Origin: an uncultured Bacteroidota bacterium | Lineage (GTDB): Bacteria; Bacteroidota; Bacteroidia; 2-12-FULL-35-15 | Reading direction: 5' to 3' | Assembly: GCA_903847205.1 (NCBI GenBank) | Contig: CAINDA010000037.1 | Coordinates: 1 to 64,000, forward strand | Length of the DNA: 64,000 nucleotides | In this document: positions 1 to 10,163 of the stretch, one piece after another | How the letters are laid out: each line of letters opens with the position of its first letter | How positions within the stretch are numbered: position 1 is the first letter of the stretch | The notes under the pieces: generated by a model | Seen by the model: the letters and a program-made list of their open reading frames with translations, nothing else | The model's database searches: none | What the model was told of the DNA's origin: nothing | Position numbers and translations under genes: made by a program

Positions 1-3000
1 ATTGGTTTTTGATGTACCGGCTGAAAGCACGGCAGGCTGTGTAATTACAACTGAATTGGTAGCTGTACAGCCTCGTGAATCCGTCACTGTTACTGAATAG
101 GTGCCGGCTGTTAAATTTGTTACTGATGCACTTGTGATTCCTCCCGATGCCCATAAATAGGTATAACCTGCTGTCCCTCCCGAAGCGCTTGCTGTTACTG
201 CCCCGTTACTGCCTCCAAAACAGCTTACATTGGTCTGTGATGTGAAACTTATTGCTAATACCCCCGGTTCGGTGATTACTGCATTGGCTGATGCGGTGCA
301 TCCTTTTAAGTCTGTTACTGTTAACGTATATGTTCCTGATGATAAATTCGAAATTGTTCCGCTTGTCTGAAGACCCGGCTGCCACAAGTAAGTATAACCG
401 CCGTTACCGCCCGAAGGTACTGCTGTCGTTGTGCCGTTATTTGAGTAACTGCAGGTTTCATTAGTATTTATTGTACTTGCGGAAAGCAATGCAGGCTGGG
501 TGATAACAACCGAATTCGACCCTATACATCCCTTCGAATCAGTAACTGTAACCATATATGTTCCAGCTGATAAATTTGTTTTGGATGCTGTGGCTGCTCC
601 ACCGGATGACCAAGAGTAGGTATAGACCGGAGTACCTCCTCCAGGACTTGCAGTAACTGAACCGTCATTACCGCCAAAGCAATTTACATTTGTTTCGGCA
701 GGAAAACTTATTACTAAAGGTGCAGGCTCAGTAATCACTGCAAATGCAACAGATGTGCATCCTTTCGAATCTAGTGCTGTTAAGGTATAAGTTCCGCTTG
801 ATAAACTATTTATATTCGCTGATGTAACCGCACCAGGCTGCCATATATATGTATAACTAGCGGTACCGCCTGTTGCTGTCGCTGTGGCAGTGCCGTTATT
901 CAGATAATTGCAGGTTTCATTCGTGCTTGTTATACTCGCATTAAAGCTTGAGGGCTGCGTTATTGTTACAGAATTAGATGCTGTACACCCAGAATTATCT
1001 GTAACTATTAATGTAAAAGTGCCTGCCTGCAATCCAGAAGCATTAGGGGATGTAGCTCCTGAACTCCAATTGTATGAGTAAGGAGGTGCTCCACCTGATA
1101 TCACAGAATTGGCAGTTCCGTTAATACCGTTAAAACAATTGACTGGAATAGGTGTTAGTATTATTGAGACAGGAGCCGGCTGACTAATCGTGTATAATGA
1201 AGTTAATTGACAAGAATTAAAATCAGTAATTGTTACTGTATAAGTGCCGGCTGGCTTGCTGGTTATTGATGAGGATGTTTGATTTCCCGGACTCCACAGA
1301 TAAGTGAAAGGAGCAATACCTCCCGATGGGGTTATTGAAATTGAGCCGTTATTTCCCCCTGAACAGATTACATTCGTTATTGAAGATGCTAGTGCTATAG
1401 GTGCCGGCTGCATTATTGTAACTGAATTTACAGAAGTACATCCAATACTATTTGTAATTGTTACCGAATAAGTGCCGATGCTTAAATTTACTGCAGTTGC
1501 GGCGGCTTGTGCCGGTGCGGTATTCCATGAATAGGTATATGGAGGAGAGCCTCCTGTAATGATTGCTGAAGCAGACCCATTGCTGCCTCCTGAACATTTC
1601 ACAGGGCTTGGAGTAACACTTACAGCTCCTGTAAATCCTAAATAATTAATCTTAACAGTATCTGTGCCGGGAGTACAGGAGCCATTTCCCGTTGTGGTCA
1701 ATATCAATTTTACAAACCCTGCTGCCAGTTCGGCTGCGGTAGGGGAATATGACGCTGCAAGCGTTGTATTGTTAGGACTGAACACGCCTCCCCCGCCTGA
1801 CCAAATACCAGTATTTGTTCCGGTAACAGAACCGCTTAAAATTGTAATTGGATTTTGTTTACAAATTGTTTTGTCAGCACCGGCATTGGCTGAAATGGCA
1901 ACTGAAAAAGAGGTAACTGTAACGGTTGCGTAGGCAGGCGGACAGTTTGAGGCATCCGAAAGCTTGACAGTATATGTTCCATTGCCTACCGTGATACTTT
2001 GAGATGGATTAACATTATTCCATAAATAGCTGTATGGAGTTGTACCGCCGCTACCAGTAGCAGTTAGAGTTGTAGAAGTTTGTCCGATGCATATGGCCGG
2101 CACAGCGGGAACAATATTTACAACCAAGGTTGAATGAAAAAAAACTCTGACCGTATCACAGGCAGGCAGATGATTGCAGGCAGCCGATAAACCGCAGATT
2201 TGGTAATCAACATAAGGCGGTGCTCCCGCCTGGCCGGTGGCCGCCGGATTTAAACATCCGGAAGAGCAGGACAGATAGTTATTATAGGCACCTAAAGCAC
2301 CAGGATATACAGAATTCCATGCAACAGTGGAAGGCGTATATCCGCTTGCTGTCATCGAAGCTGTGCATCCCTGATTTACAATTATATCGTTACCGGCAAA
2401 AGGAGGAGGAGGCTGCGGGCAATTCACGACATTAAATTGAAAATCCCTCAGGGTTTCACCGATATAAATTCCATTGCGGTATTCTTTCACCATAACACCA
2501 ACAACAAATTGCCCGAGTGCAGTCGGTGTTCCAGTTAACAAGCCAGTTGATGGATTTAAACTAAGAGCTGCACCTCCAAGTGGGTTTAGAGCCGAATACC
2601 CGGGCTTCCATACAATCGGAGTAAAAGTAGGGTTGTTTCCAGGAAAAGTCGGATCTAACGGCCCCGGGCCGGTATCGCCGTCATATGGCGTATAAAGAGA
2701 ATAAACCAATGAATCGCCATTTGAATCTGTAGCTGCATGATCAAATGTAAAAGGGCTTCCAACGCAAAGAAAAAGAGGAGGAAATTGATTAAAAACAGGA
2801 TTGTTATTTGGAACAAAATCATTACAAGAAACAATCACATTATCAAATTGGAATATTTCACTAGAAGGTGAACTTGAGTTATAATGGACTCGAATTAAAA
2901 TCTGTACCGTGTTTCCTGATAATCCTGATGCTGCAGCAACAGCCGATACAAAATTTCCAGTTTTTATTCCGCTGACTGGAAACAAAGTCAGCGGTCCGCC

Positions 3001-3753
3001 ATTCAATCGGTAATATACCAATATAGAATCACCGGCATCTACGTTTCCAAGCTGGGCTAAATCTACACTCAAATTAAATGAAGAGCAAGAAGAGGTCGTT
3101 ATGATTTGCGATGTCCAGGTTGCTTGAGCGTTATTCGCACCGGATATTTCGAAAAGATTTCCATTCACTTTAGCATAGGCAGGAGGAATAGTCCCAAGAG
3201 TTCTTGTCCATGCAGTTGATCCAGCATCTGCCACAGTACCATTAGCAAGTGTGAAATCTTCTCCATATGTAACCGTAGTGCCCGGGATATATGCGTAAAA
3301 ACTTGCTCCAATACAGCTGCATACAGAATTAACATTTGATAAACTTAGATTTCGCGCAACTACCTGATAAGTTAAGTGATAACCGCCGGGATTAGGAGGG
3401 AGATTATTTACAGTTTTCGTATAAACTCCCTGCTGCACACAAGGCATGGGGTTAGGTGCAATAGCACAAGGATCTAATACTGGGGGAACCATTGTAACTG
3501 CTCCCAGATTTATTGTTATATCTCTACTCGGAGAAAAAGCAGCACCATTATAACCCTCTACATTAATATCTACACTTCCGGGGAAGGCGGCTGTACCGGC
3601 GCTGCAATCGCGGAAAAGTTTAAGCGTAATTGTATAACTTGAGCCCCCATTATAAACATACGTTAAAGTACCGCCGACTATATGTGTAGAAAATGCAAGA
3701 GATGATATGCAAAGAAAAACGCACGTAAACCATATATGTAAAGACTTTTTCAT
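1..3753 (-). CDS. SprB-repeat secreted surface protein (3' end off the left edge)
   Basis: Open minus-strand frame of 1251 codons that runs off the left edge without a stop, so the C-terminus is missing. It starts at ATG 3751-3753 with a clear signal peptide (MKKSLHIWFTCVFLCISSLA) followed by THIVGG, a start typical of large Bacteroidota exported proteins. Residues about 25-550 are a non-repeat N-terminal region. From about residue 570 there are roughly nine repeats of about 70-80 residues with the pattern CxGxxxGS...GGxxPYTYxWxxG...LxxGTYxVTVTDxxGC, which match SprB repeats (PF13573) of gliding-motility adhesins. Such proteins are exported by T9SS and usually end in a type A or B sorting domain; that part lies outside the window. 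Role in adhesion or gliding is inferred from family only. Confidence 0.88.
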   Translation of the reverse strand, partial: MKKSLHIWFTCVFLCISSLAFSTHIVGGTLTYVYNGGSSYTITLKLFRDCSAGTAAFPGSVDINVEGYNGAAFSPSRDITINLGAVTMVPPVLDPCAIAPNPMPCVQQGVYTKTVNNLPPNPGGYHLTYQVVARNLSLSNVNSVCSCIGASFYAYIPGTTVTYGEDFTLANGTVADAGSTAWTRTLGTIPPAYAKVNGNLFEISGANNAQATWTSQIITTSSCSSFNLSVDLAQLGNVDAGDSILVYYRLNGGPLTLFPVSGIKTGNFVSAVAAASGLSGNTVQILIRVHYNSSSPSSEIFQFDNVIVSCNDFVPNNNPVFNQFPPLFLCVGSPFTFDHAATDSNGDSLVYSLYTPYDGDTGPGPLDPTFPGNNPTFTPIVWKPGYSALNPLGGAALSLNPSTGLLTGTPTALGQFVVGVMVKEYRNGIYIGETLRDFQFNVVNCPQPPPPFAGNDIIVNQGCTASMTASGYTPSTVAWNSVYPGALGAYNNYLSCSSGCLNPAATGQAGAPPYVDYQICGLSAACNHLPACDTVRVFFHSTLVVNIVPAVPAICIGQTSTTLTATGSGGTTPYSYLWNNVNPSQSITVGNGTYTVKLSDASNCPPAYATVTVTSFSVAISANAGADKTICKQNPITILSGSVTGTNTGIWSGGGGVFSPNNTTLAASYSPTAAELAAGFVKLILTTTGNGSCTPGTDTVKINYLGFTGAVSVTPSPVKCSGGSNGSASAIITGGSPPYTYSWNTAPAQAAATAVNLSIGTYSVTITNSIGCTSVNSVTIMQPAPIALASSITNVICSGGNNGSISITPSGGIAPFTYLWSPGNQTSSSITSKPAGTYTVTITDFNSCQLTSLYTISQPAPVSIILTPIPVNCFNGINGTANSVISGGAPPYSYNWSSGATSPNASGLQAGTFTLIVTDNSGCTASNSVTITQPSSFNASITSTNETCNYLNNGTATATATGGTASYTYIWQPGAVTSANINSLSSGTYTLTALDSKGCTSVAFAVITEPAPLVISFPAETNVNCFGGNDGSVTASPGGGTPVYTYSWSSGGAATASKTNLSAGTYMVTVTDSKGCIGSNSVVITQPALLSASTINTNETCSYSNNGTTTAVPSGGNGGYTYLWQPGLQTSGTISNLSSGTYTLTVTDLKGCTASANAVITEPGVLAISFTSQTNVSCFGGSNGAVTASASGGTAGYTYLWASGGITSASVTNLTAGTYSVTVTDSRGCTATNSVVITQPAVLSAGTSKTN

Positions 3754-4314
3754 AAATTTCCATGCAACAAAACTTTATATTAATTTATCTTAAATATTTA
3801 AATACGTATTCAATAAATAATAAAGCCCTTTATTTTGATTAATTTGAATTAAAAAAGTTAAAAAAAACACTGATTCACTGATTTGGTACGCTAATGGCCG
3901 ATAAAATGTTGCCATATGTTAATACTTTAAATAAAAAGTTAACAAACAAAATTTTAATTAAAATTATTTTAAACCTTTTCAATTCACCTACACAGGGTGC
4001 ACTGCCTAAGATATTTAATGAAGATTATTAAAATGCTTTCTCTCTTTTTCTCTGCAAATAAAAACAAAGATGCTGCATTTTAAAATACAAAGTGTTACAC
4101 TACCTTTGAAATTAGCTGCACAATTCAAACATTTTTGTTTGACAAAAAAGTGCATGAACATATTGGAGACTGCCTAATTGCCGACAAATGGCTTTCAGTT
4201 ATCCTTGAGAGGTATTCAATTGCTGATGAAATTCATAAAGCTGCGCAGATATATTTTTTATTGAGGAATGAAAAAATTATATTTATTTTAAGATTAAGTG
4301 ATTTTTTGAAAAAT
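3754..4314. other. AT-rich intergenic region, no gene seen
   Basis: Stretch of 561 bp between the start of the adhesin gene and the end of the carboxypeptidase gene, both on the minus strand. It is very AT-rich and should contain the promoter of the adhesin gene. An 85-codon plus-strand frame at 4135-4392 runs antisense into the carboxypeptidase C-terminus and has no recognisable features, so I do not call it. No convincing terminator hairpin or RNA gene was found. Confidence 0.5.
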
Positions 4315-6735
4315 TTATTTCAATACAACCATTTTTACCATTTTAGAATGAAAACTCTCATTGCAGATTTGATAAAAATAAGTGCCGTTTGAAAGCGAGC
4401 CAGCATCAATCAATACAGCAGTCTGCTTGTCTGAAATTTTATCTTGTTTAACAAGCTGCCCCAGGGAATTATAAATATTAAAAATTAAATTTCTGTTATT
4501 ACCCAAATTAAAATTTACCAAAGTTAATCCAGCAGCAGGGTTTGGAATGTTTTGTGAAATTATATTTTCGCTGTTTTTCTTCTCATTAATGCCTGCAATT
4601 GATACGGGTATTATGTTTATTGAAAGATCATCAAAATAAAACCCATCATAATTTACAGCCAGATCACTCACTAACTTGTAACGAATTTTTATACTTTGCC
4701 CGACATAATTATTCAGACTCATTTCTTCCCAAACCCAGCTTGACTGAGTACCATCATACAAAGGATTTCCAGTATCCTGACTGCTGCTGCCGGGCTTTGT
4801 ATATTTTCCGCAAAGAGGTGTCCATGAATTGCCGTCATCGGCAGAAGCCAGCACTTCAACATAATCGTAGCCGGCTTCAAGATCCCATTTTGCCCAGAAA
4901 TTTAATGTTGCAGCTGACGCTGAAGTTAAATCTACTGCGTTGTTCAGTGTAAATGTTTTATTACTGTTATCGGCATAATTACCGATGGGACTGTCGGTAA
5001 TTGAACTTGGGGAAGAAACATATTGCGTATTTGAAATGCCCCAATTACCGCCGGCAGAAGTAAAGGCCGCAACAGAAGATCCATTGTTAGTATAAGCTGG
5101 TGTAGTCTGCCCGAAATTTTTTGTAATTGTATCATTGTAATCGTAAAGCCCATTATTAACCCGGAGTACATATCTGAATGCCTGCCCAGAAACTATGGAT
5201 GGATTAAAAGTATATGAAATTGAATCGTTTCTGCTCTGCAATAAACTCATATTTGAATATACTTTAGGTGAGCCAGCTGAGGCAATCCAATTGTCTAAAG
5301 GAATAATTGAAACTGTGTAAACGGCAGGGCTGTCGAGCCCTAATCTTTTTACAGAATATTTTAAATATCCGTTCAAGCCTGTTAAATAAGGAGGCGACAG
5401 ATCTTTCGCTGCAGCATATTTACCAATCAGTTCTGCACCATAAATATTCTGCCACAATGAATTCTGGCAAATAGGAATAATCATATTCTGCGCAGGCCAG
5501 AAACCATCGCTGGAAGCACCTACTTCAGGGGTCATGGAAAGAATTTTCGGTTTGGTATTATGTTCGCCGTATCCCCAATCGTCAGAATCGCCGTTGGTAA
5601 CATATTGCACAGTTTGATTTCCTGTACCTGCAGTAAAATGGTTCTGTGATGTCATCAGCCTGGTGTGCTCAACAAACACAGCAGAATCCGGAGTGTAAAG
5701 ATTTGCAATATATCCCCAGGGATAAATTAAATCGTTGCCAAACGTATGATAATTTACTGACATCTTAAATTGGTGATGTTCATCAAACCATTTGACAGCC
5801 TGTATTTCAGGCTCTGAAAATTCGGCTGTTCCTCTATATGTTTCATCGCTCGAATTTTGCGACGATCCAATATTATCATATCCCCAATCAAAACCATAAT
5901 TTCTATTTAAGTCAACACCAAAAGTACCGTCGTTATTATTCCGCCTGTTTTTTCGCCACATCCCTCCCCCATTAGGGTCTGTACTTTGATTATATAAATA
6001 TCCATCCGGATTAACGCATGGGATAAAATACATTTCGGTATTATCAACCAATGCTTTTATTTCGGGATTTGTATTATAATTTTCGAGGAGATAATACATG
6101 TAAAAAATCATCTGGGACAATGAGGCCGGCTCACGAGCATGATGAAGAGCAGTGTATAAAATCTGCGGTTCGTTTTCACTTACGTTTGGGTTATCAGAAA
6201 TTTTTAACCAATAGATGGGACGGCCTTCAATCGAATGGAACGTATCAATAGCCTGCTTTGCAGTTATTAAATTAGGAAACCTGGCAGACATGCTGTCTAA
6301 AATATTAATCATTTCACTGTAAGTGAAATAACCTCCCATAGAACCCAATTGAAAATTTGATGGAATAGCGATATCGGCAGCTGCTGAAGAATTGCAGTTA
6401 AAATCAAGGCTGCTGCGGCTTATTTCGGAATTTTCTTTTTTTTTTACCGGCTTATTTTTATTTTGACCGGCATAATATGCTGCCACATCGTCAATTAAAA
6501 TTTCTACTTGATAGCCGTTTTCTTTTGCTTTGTTAATTTCCTGTTCGGAAAAATCTGAAATAAAATAGGTGTTCTTTTTTCTTTCCCCATGATCCACAGC
6601 CAAACCGAGCCGGGCAAGATTTTGTAATGTTTTTTCTTTACTGTCTAAATAAATTTTTGCTCTCGAATGCTTTACCTGCTGTCCGAAAATGACAGTTGAA
6701 AAGGCAAGTAATATAAGGGTAAGTATCTTTTTCAT
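4315..6735 (-). CDS. T9SS-exported zinc carboxypeptidase, M14 family
   Basis: An 806-residue secreted metallocarboxypeptidase. Residues 1-18 are a signal peptide. The M14 domain spans about residues 135-430 and shows the zinc ligands H199 and E202 in HAREPAS, a third ligand H330 in SVNYHTFG, the substrate-binding LNRN (R278) and the general base E404 in TPEVG, so the active site looks intact. A jelly-roll or MAM-like region follows (about 565-705) and the last about 75 residues are a T9SS type A sorting domain (IPNPA, then GQLV, ending KMVVLK). It should be exported and cleave C-terminal residues from peptides outside the cell. It stands alone, with its own upstream region at 6736-7004. Confidence 0.92.
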   Translation of the reverse strand: MKKILTLILLAFSTVIFGQQVKHSRAKIYLDSKEKTLQNLARLGLAVDHGERKKNTYFISDFSEQEINKAKENGYQVEILIDDVAAYYAGQNKNKPVKKKENSEISRSSLDFNCNSSAAADIAIPSNFQLGSMGGYFTYSEMINILDSMSARFPNLITAKQAIDTFHSIEGRPIYWLKISDNPNVSENEPQILYTALHHAREPASLSQMIFYMYYLLENYNTNPEIKALVDNTEMYFIPCVNPDGYLYNQSTDPNGGGMWRKNRRNNNDGTFGVDLNRNYGFDWGYDNIGSSQNSSDETYRGTAEFSEPEIQAVKWFDEHHQFKMSVNYHTFGNDLIYPWGYIANLYTPDSAVFVEHTRLMTSQNHFTAGTGNQTVQYVTNGDSDDWGYGEHNTKPKILSMTPEVGASSDGFWPAQNMIIPICQNSLWQNIYGAELIGKYAAAKDLSPPYLTGLNGYLKYSVKRLGLDSPAVYTVSIIPLDNWIASAGSPKVYSNMSLLQSRNDSISYTFNPSIVSGQAFRYVLRVNNGLYDYNDTITKNFGQTTPAYTNNGSSVAAFTSAGGNWGISNTQYVSSPSSITDSPIGNYADNSNKTFTLNNAVDLTSASAATLNFWAKWDLEAGYDYVEVLASADDGNSWTPLCGKYTKPGSSSQDTGNPLYDGTQSSWVWEEMSLNNYVGQSIKIRYKLVSDLAVNYDGFYFDDLSINIIPVSIAGINEKKNSENIISQNIPNPAAGLTLVNFNLGNNRNLIFNIYNSLGQLVKQDKISDKQTAVLIDAGSLSNGTYFYQICNESFHSKMVKMVVLK

Positions 6736-7004
6736 TACAATTTTTTTATAAGTAAATATAGAAAATCTATTTTGATAAAAACACAGAGAATAATTTCAAA
6801 TCAGAAAAAAGCTAACAATTTGTTCATAAATTGTGATTAATATATTTTCGTTTTAAAGCCCGAATAAAATATATTTGTCAATTCCACTTTGCCTCTTTGT
6901 GGAGCTGGATATGAAATATGGAAGGCAAAATTCTTTTTTTTTACTGAAGTACTAAAAAAAACTAAATTTAAAAAGGCTTAAAAAATTTAATAAAAACAAA
7001 ATTT

Positions 7005-9473
7005 ATGTTCAAAAAAACCATTCTTATTTTATTTATTGCATTTAATGCTTCTGTGAATTTCGCACAAAAAAAAGCTTCCGACAAACCTGATTCTCAAAAA
7101 AAATCAACAGAAAAACCTGAAGCAAAAAAGAAGACAGATGAAAAAACCGAATCTGGACCCAAGACTGATTCTAGTAATGTAATTATCGGCAGGCTCATAC
7201 TACAGGGTTTGAATAAAATACGCAGCGAAAATAATATTGATTCACTTGAGTTTAATCCGATACTTGTAAAAGCGAGTGATATTCAATCGGAAAACATGGC
7301 TGACAACGGCAAGGCTGTTTTAGAAAACAGCAAGGGGAAATATAAAAATACTGCTAAACGTGTTGTTTCGATAGGAGGTACAAAAAATGCAGAAGAAATA
7401 GTTATAAGCTTAGGTGCGCTGAAAGGAAAAAATCCAATGGCACCACAGGAGATTGCCGATGCAGCACTACTAAAATGGTCTTCGGGTAAAAAAGAACAGG
7501 TTATTATTAAAAACGGGAATTATGTTTATGCGAGCCCGAGTGTTGCTATGGACGGGACGGGCAAAAAGGCATTCATTTCTGTTGTTTTCGGCAGTTTCAA
7601 TACTTTTAACGCAGGCGTAAAAAAGAGAAAAGAAATGAAGGTGAGGTTCACCAAAAAGAATAAAAAGATTAAATCTCCTGATGATAAATCCTGCAAAAAC
7701 TGCGAAAAATTTACGGATTACGACGGGCTTCTAAAAGGAGTGTATGTTGAGGATAAAAAAATATTTCTGAAATATGATAACTTAAAATCTTTATCAAAAT
7801 TAATCGGAAAATCAGGCGACGGATTAGCGGTAGATATTATTCAGCGCGAGCAGTATGAAAAACCTGATTATAATATTATGAACAATAATTTATTAAGCAA
7901 GGGCGTGCTTACTAAAACGGTTTCGTTAAGTAAAATGGAAAGTAAAAACCGAGCCGAAGCTGATAAGAAAGGCGGTAAAATGAGCAAATTAGATGTACAG
8001 ATAGGAATGCTTCCAAAGAAACTTACCGGTGCTTACGAAATAAATCTGCTTGTTATTCAAGACGGGAAATTATGCAGAACACTTGTAAAATCATACATTG
8101 AGCAAGGCGAGCAGAATTCAAACAATGTACTCAAAATGCTTTTGATGCCAGACAGCGCAGCATATTTTAAACCGCCATTTTCGCCAAAGGCTGATGATGC
8201 AATACTAAACTTCAGTCTGCCTTTCGAAAAAAATAAATTTGAATACAAAGAGGAAGATATTACACCATTTTTATCTGCCCTCAACGAACCTGATTTTATT
8301 ATTTCATCACTTTATATTACAGCTTACTCTTCTATAGAAGGCGATGCAGCAGCAAATGTTAAACTTCAAAAGAATCGTTCAGAAAATATCATCAAAGCAT
8401 TAGGAAAGATGCAGAAGACTGGTGTTGTTACTTCGATAAAAACAAACGATTCGTGGGACATGTTTAAAACAAGCATGGCAGGCGGACCTTATGATACTTT
8501 AACAAAAATGACCAAAGACCAGGCTATTCATGAAATCAATACAAAAAAAGGGCTTTCAACTGAGTTAGAACCCTTTTTAGCAAAACAGCGTTTCGCCGAA
8601 ATTGTGATGGAAGTTACTTATGATATCAGCGGTCCGAAAGAAGAGAAATTTTCACTGAGCAAATTTAATCAGGCAGCAAAAAAAGCTGATATTAAACAGG
8701 CGCTCAAAATACAATATTATATAGGCAGCCAGGTGAGAGCGAAAAAATATAAACCTGAAGTATTCACCAAAATGGAGATTCCGAATGATGCAAAATTTTC
8801 GGGTGTATTGAATAACCAGCTGGTACTTCATTCTATGGCAAATAATAATACTGCCGATCTGGAAGATTATAAACAATTGAAAAAACTTTCGACACTTGAC
8901 CCGTCAAATAATATAGTAGCATTTAATACTATTTTCTGCGCCCTGAAATTAGACAGCACCATTGGCGACAGAAAAGAACAATCTGCAATGCAAGGCCGTA
9001 TTGATGCACTTTATAAAACCAATGTACCTAAAAAAACTGTTGATGCTTTGAATATTGAATGGCAGTTTAAAATTATTACTGCACTTGATACAGGCGCCAG
9101 CAACGCACCTATAATTGCTGCCTGCACCGAAAAAGTAAAATCGTTTTATAATTTAAAAGAATCGAACTGGCAGAATAACTTAAAACTATCATACGTGTTT
9201 GCCCGCTTTAGAGACTATAAATATGCCTGTAACTTATTAGCCCCGTTTGTTAAAAAGGATAAAACAAATGAGCAGGTTTTATTTGCATATATTTCATTCT
9301 GCGCGCAGGTGCCCGAATTAGTTAAGTCGCATTTATTTGTTACCGCATTACAGAAAGCAGAAAAAATAAATCATGCCAGATACTGCAAATTATTCGGCGA
9401 TCCTTTTTTAACTTTCCAGGTATTGGATAATCCTTTTGTAAAGGATGATTACAATAAATTTAAATGTAATTAA
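7005..9473 (+). CDS. Exported protein with CAP domain and OmpA-like region
   Basis: An 822-residue exported protein. Residues 1-20 are a signal peptide (ending NFAQ), followed by a lysine-rich linker to about residue 55. Residues about 60-205 look like a CAP/SCP domain (LNKIRSENNIDSLEFNPILVKASD, then SENMADNG and ISVVFG). After a middle region that includes a CKNC pair, residues about 395-490 resemble an OmpA-like peptidoglycan-binding fold (FEKNKFEY...LYITAYSSIEGD...KNRSENIIKAL). The C-terminal third is alpha-helical and unassigned. The combination suggests a periplasmic or cell-envelope protein. The domain calls rest on pattern recognition; the CAP assignment is firmer than the OmpA one. 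A strong terminator follows the stop. Confidence 0.8.
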   Translation: MFKKTILILFIAFNASVNFAQKKASDKPDSQKKSTEKPEAKKKTDEKTESGPKTDSSNVIIGRLILQGLNKIRSENNIDSLEFNPILVKASDIQSENMADNGKAVLENSKGKYKNTAKRVVSIGGTKNAEEIVISLGALKGKNPMAPQEIADAALLKWSSGKKEQVIIKNGNYVYASPSVAMDGTGKKAFISVVFGSFNTFNAGVKKRKEMKVRFTKKNKKIKSPDDKSCKNCEKFTDYDGLLKGVYVEDKKIFLKYDNLKSLSKLIGKSGDGLAVDIIQREQYEKPDYNIMNNNLLSKGVLTKTVSLSKMESKNRAEADKKGGKMSKLDVQIGMLPKKLTGAYEINLLVIQDGKLCRTLVKSYIEQGEQNSNNVLKMLLMPDSAAYFKPPFSPKADDAILNFSLPFEKNKFEYKEEDITPFLSALNEPDFIISSLYITAYSSIEGDAAANVKLQKNRSENIIKALGKMQKTGVVTSIKTNDSWDMFKTSMAGGPYDTLTKMTKDQAIHEINTKKGLSTELEPFLAKQRFAEIVMEVTYDISGPKEEKFSLSKFNQAAKKADIKQALKIQYYIGSQVRAKKYKPEVFTKMEIPNDAKFSGVLNNQLVLHSMANNNTADLEDYKQLKKLSTLDPSNNIVAFNTIFCALKLDSTIGDRKEQSAMQGRIDALYKTNVPKKTVDALNIEWQFKIITALDTGASNAPIIAACTEKVKSFYNLKESNWQNNLKLSYVFARFRDYKYACNLLAPFVKKDKTNEQVLFAYISFCAQVPELVKSHLFVTALQKAEKINHARYCKLFGDPFLTFQVLDNPFVKDDYNKFKCN

Positions 9474-9490
9474 TTGAAGGTTCAATTAAA

Positions 9491-9522
9491 AAAAGCAGGC
9501 TTAATTAAAGCCTGCTTTTTTT
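9491..9522 (+). terminator. Rho-independent terminator after the CAP-domain gene
   Basis: Hairpin with stem AAAGCAGGCTT pairing with AAGCCTGCTTT followed by a run of T, 17 bp after the stop codon. Confidence 0.85.
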
Positions 9523-9702
9523 TGTTTCAAAATTTCTGATTTTTTCTTCTCAGCGCATTTGCGTCGGAGTTTATCCTGACAAAGGAAGGGCGACATTTTT
9601 TTAATAAAATCGTCTAATAAATAAGCTCCATTTGTATAAATTTATTTGAACCAAAGATTAAAATATACGTCCGTTTGCAGATTTTTGACCTCCGAATTAT
9701 AA

Positions 9703-9914
9703 AAGTAAACGAATGTTTGTTTCAAGTAAACAATTGTTTATTTGAATCAAACAAACAAATATTTTAATCAAACAAGCATTTATCTGGAATAAACTGTCCT
9801 CAAATTAAAAAAAACGGGAATATTACTTAAAGTAAACGGAAGTTTGATTGAAGTAAACGGATAAATACTTTGATCAAACAAATGTTTTTTTTAATCAAAC
9901 ATTATAATATTTTT
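9703..9914. repeat. Cluster of about 21-bp phased AAGTAAAC/AATCAAAC repeats
   Basis: Lies in the 690-bp gap between the terminator at 9522 and the next start at 10164, which has no gene. Units begin with AAGTAAAC or AATCAAAC and end in GTTTGTTT-like sequence at about 9703, 9724, 9745, 9766, 9830, 9851, 9873 and 9893, so spacing is 20-22 bp. A spacer at 9788-9829 interrupts the array. Inverted remnants (CCGTTTACTTTATTC, CCCGTTTATTGA) continue to about 9975. Two helical turns per unit and many AAAC/GTTT half sites suggest a protein-binding or decaying minisatellite array. Confidence 0.7.
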
Positions 9915-10163
9915 ATGATTCACTACCCGAATTTTCAAAAAAATCCGTTTACTTTATTCAAACACCCGTTTATTGAGGCAATTAAAATGTTAAAAGGCGC
10001 TATACTGATGTTATATTTAATAATATAAGCAATAGCTTTATTCATTGGGCTAGGCGGTTCTTTTAATTTATCCTTAAACAAGTGAAAATTAATAAATCGG
10101 TGGCTTCGTCTTTTGTTTTTGGGTAGATTTGTAGGGAGGAAAACGATTAAAAATCAACAAACA

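Noticed and set aside
1664-2695. Several 70-90 codon plus-strand frames
   Set aside because: They are antisense shadows of the SprB-repeat gene, whose minus-strand frame is open without interruption across the whole stretch.
4135-4392. 85-codon plus-strand frame
   Set aside because: Antisense to the end of the M14 peptidase gene, no signal or family features, AT-rich composition makes such frames common.
9703-9975. CRISPR array
   Set aside because: Repeat units are contiguous 20-22 bp without unique spacers of regular length, they are imperfect, and no cas genes are present.
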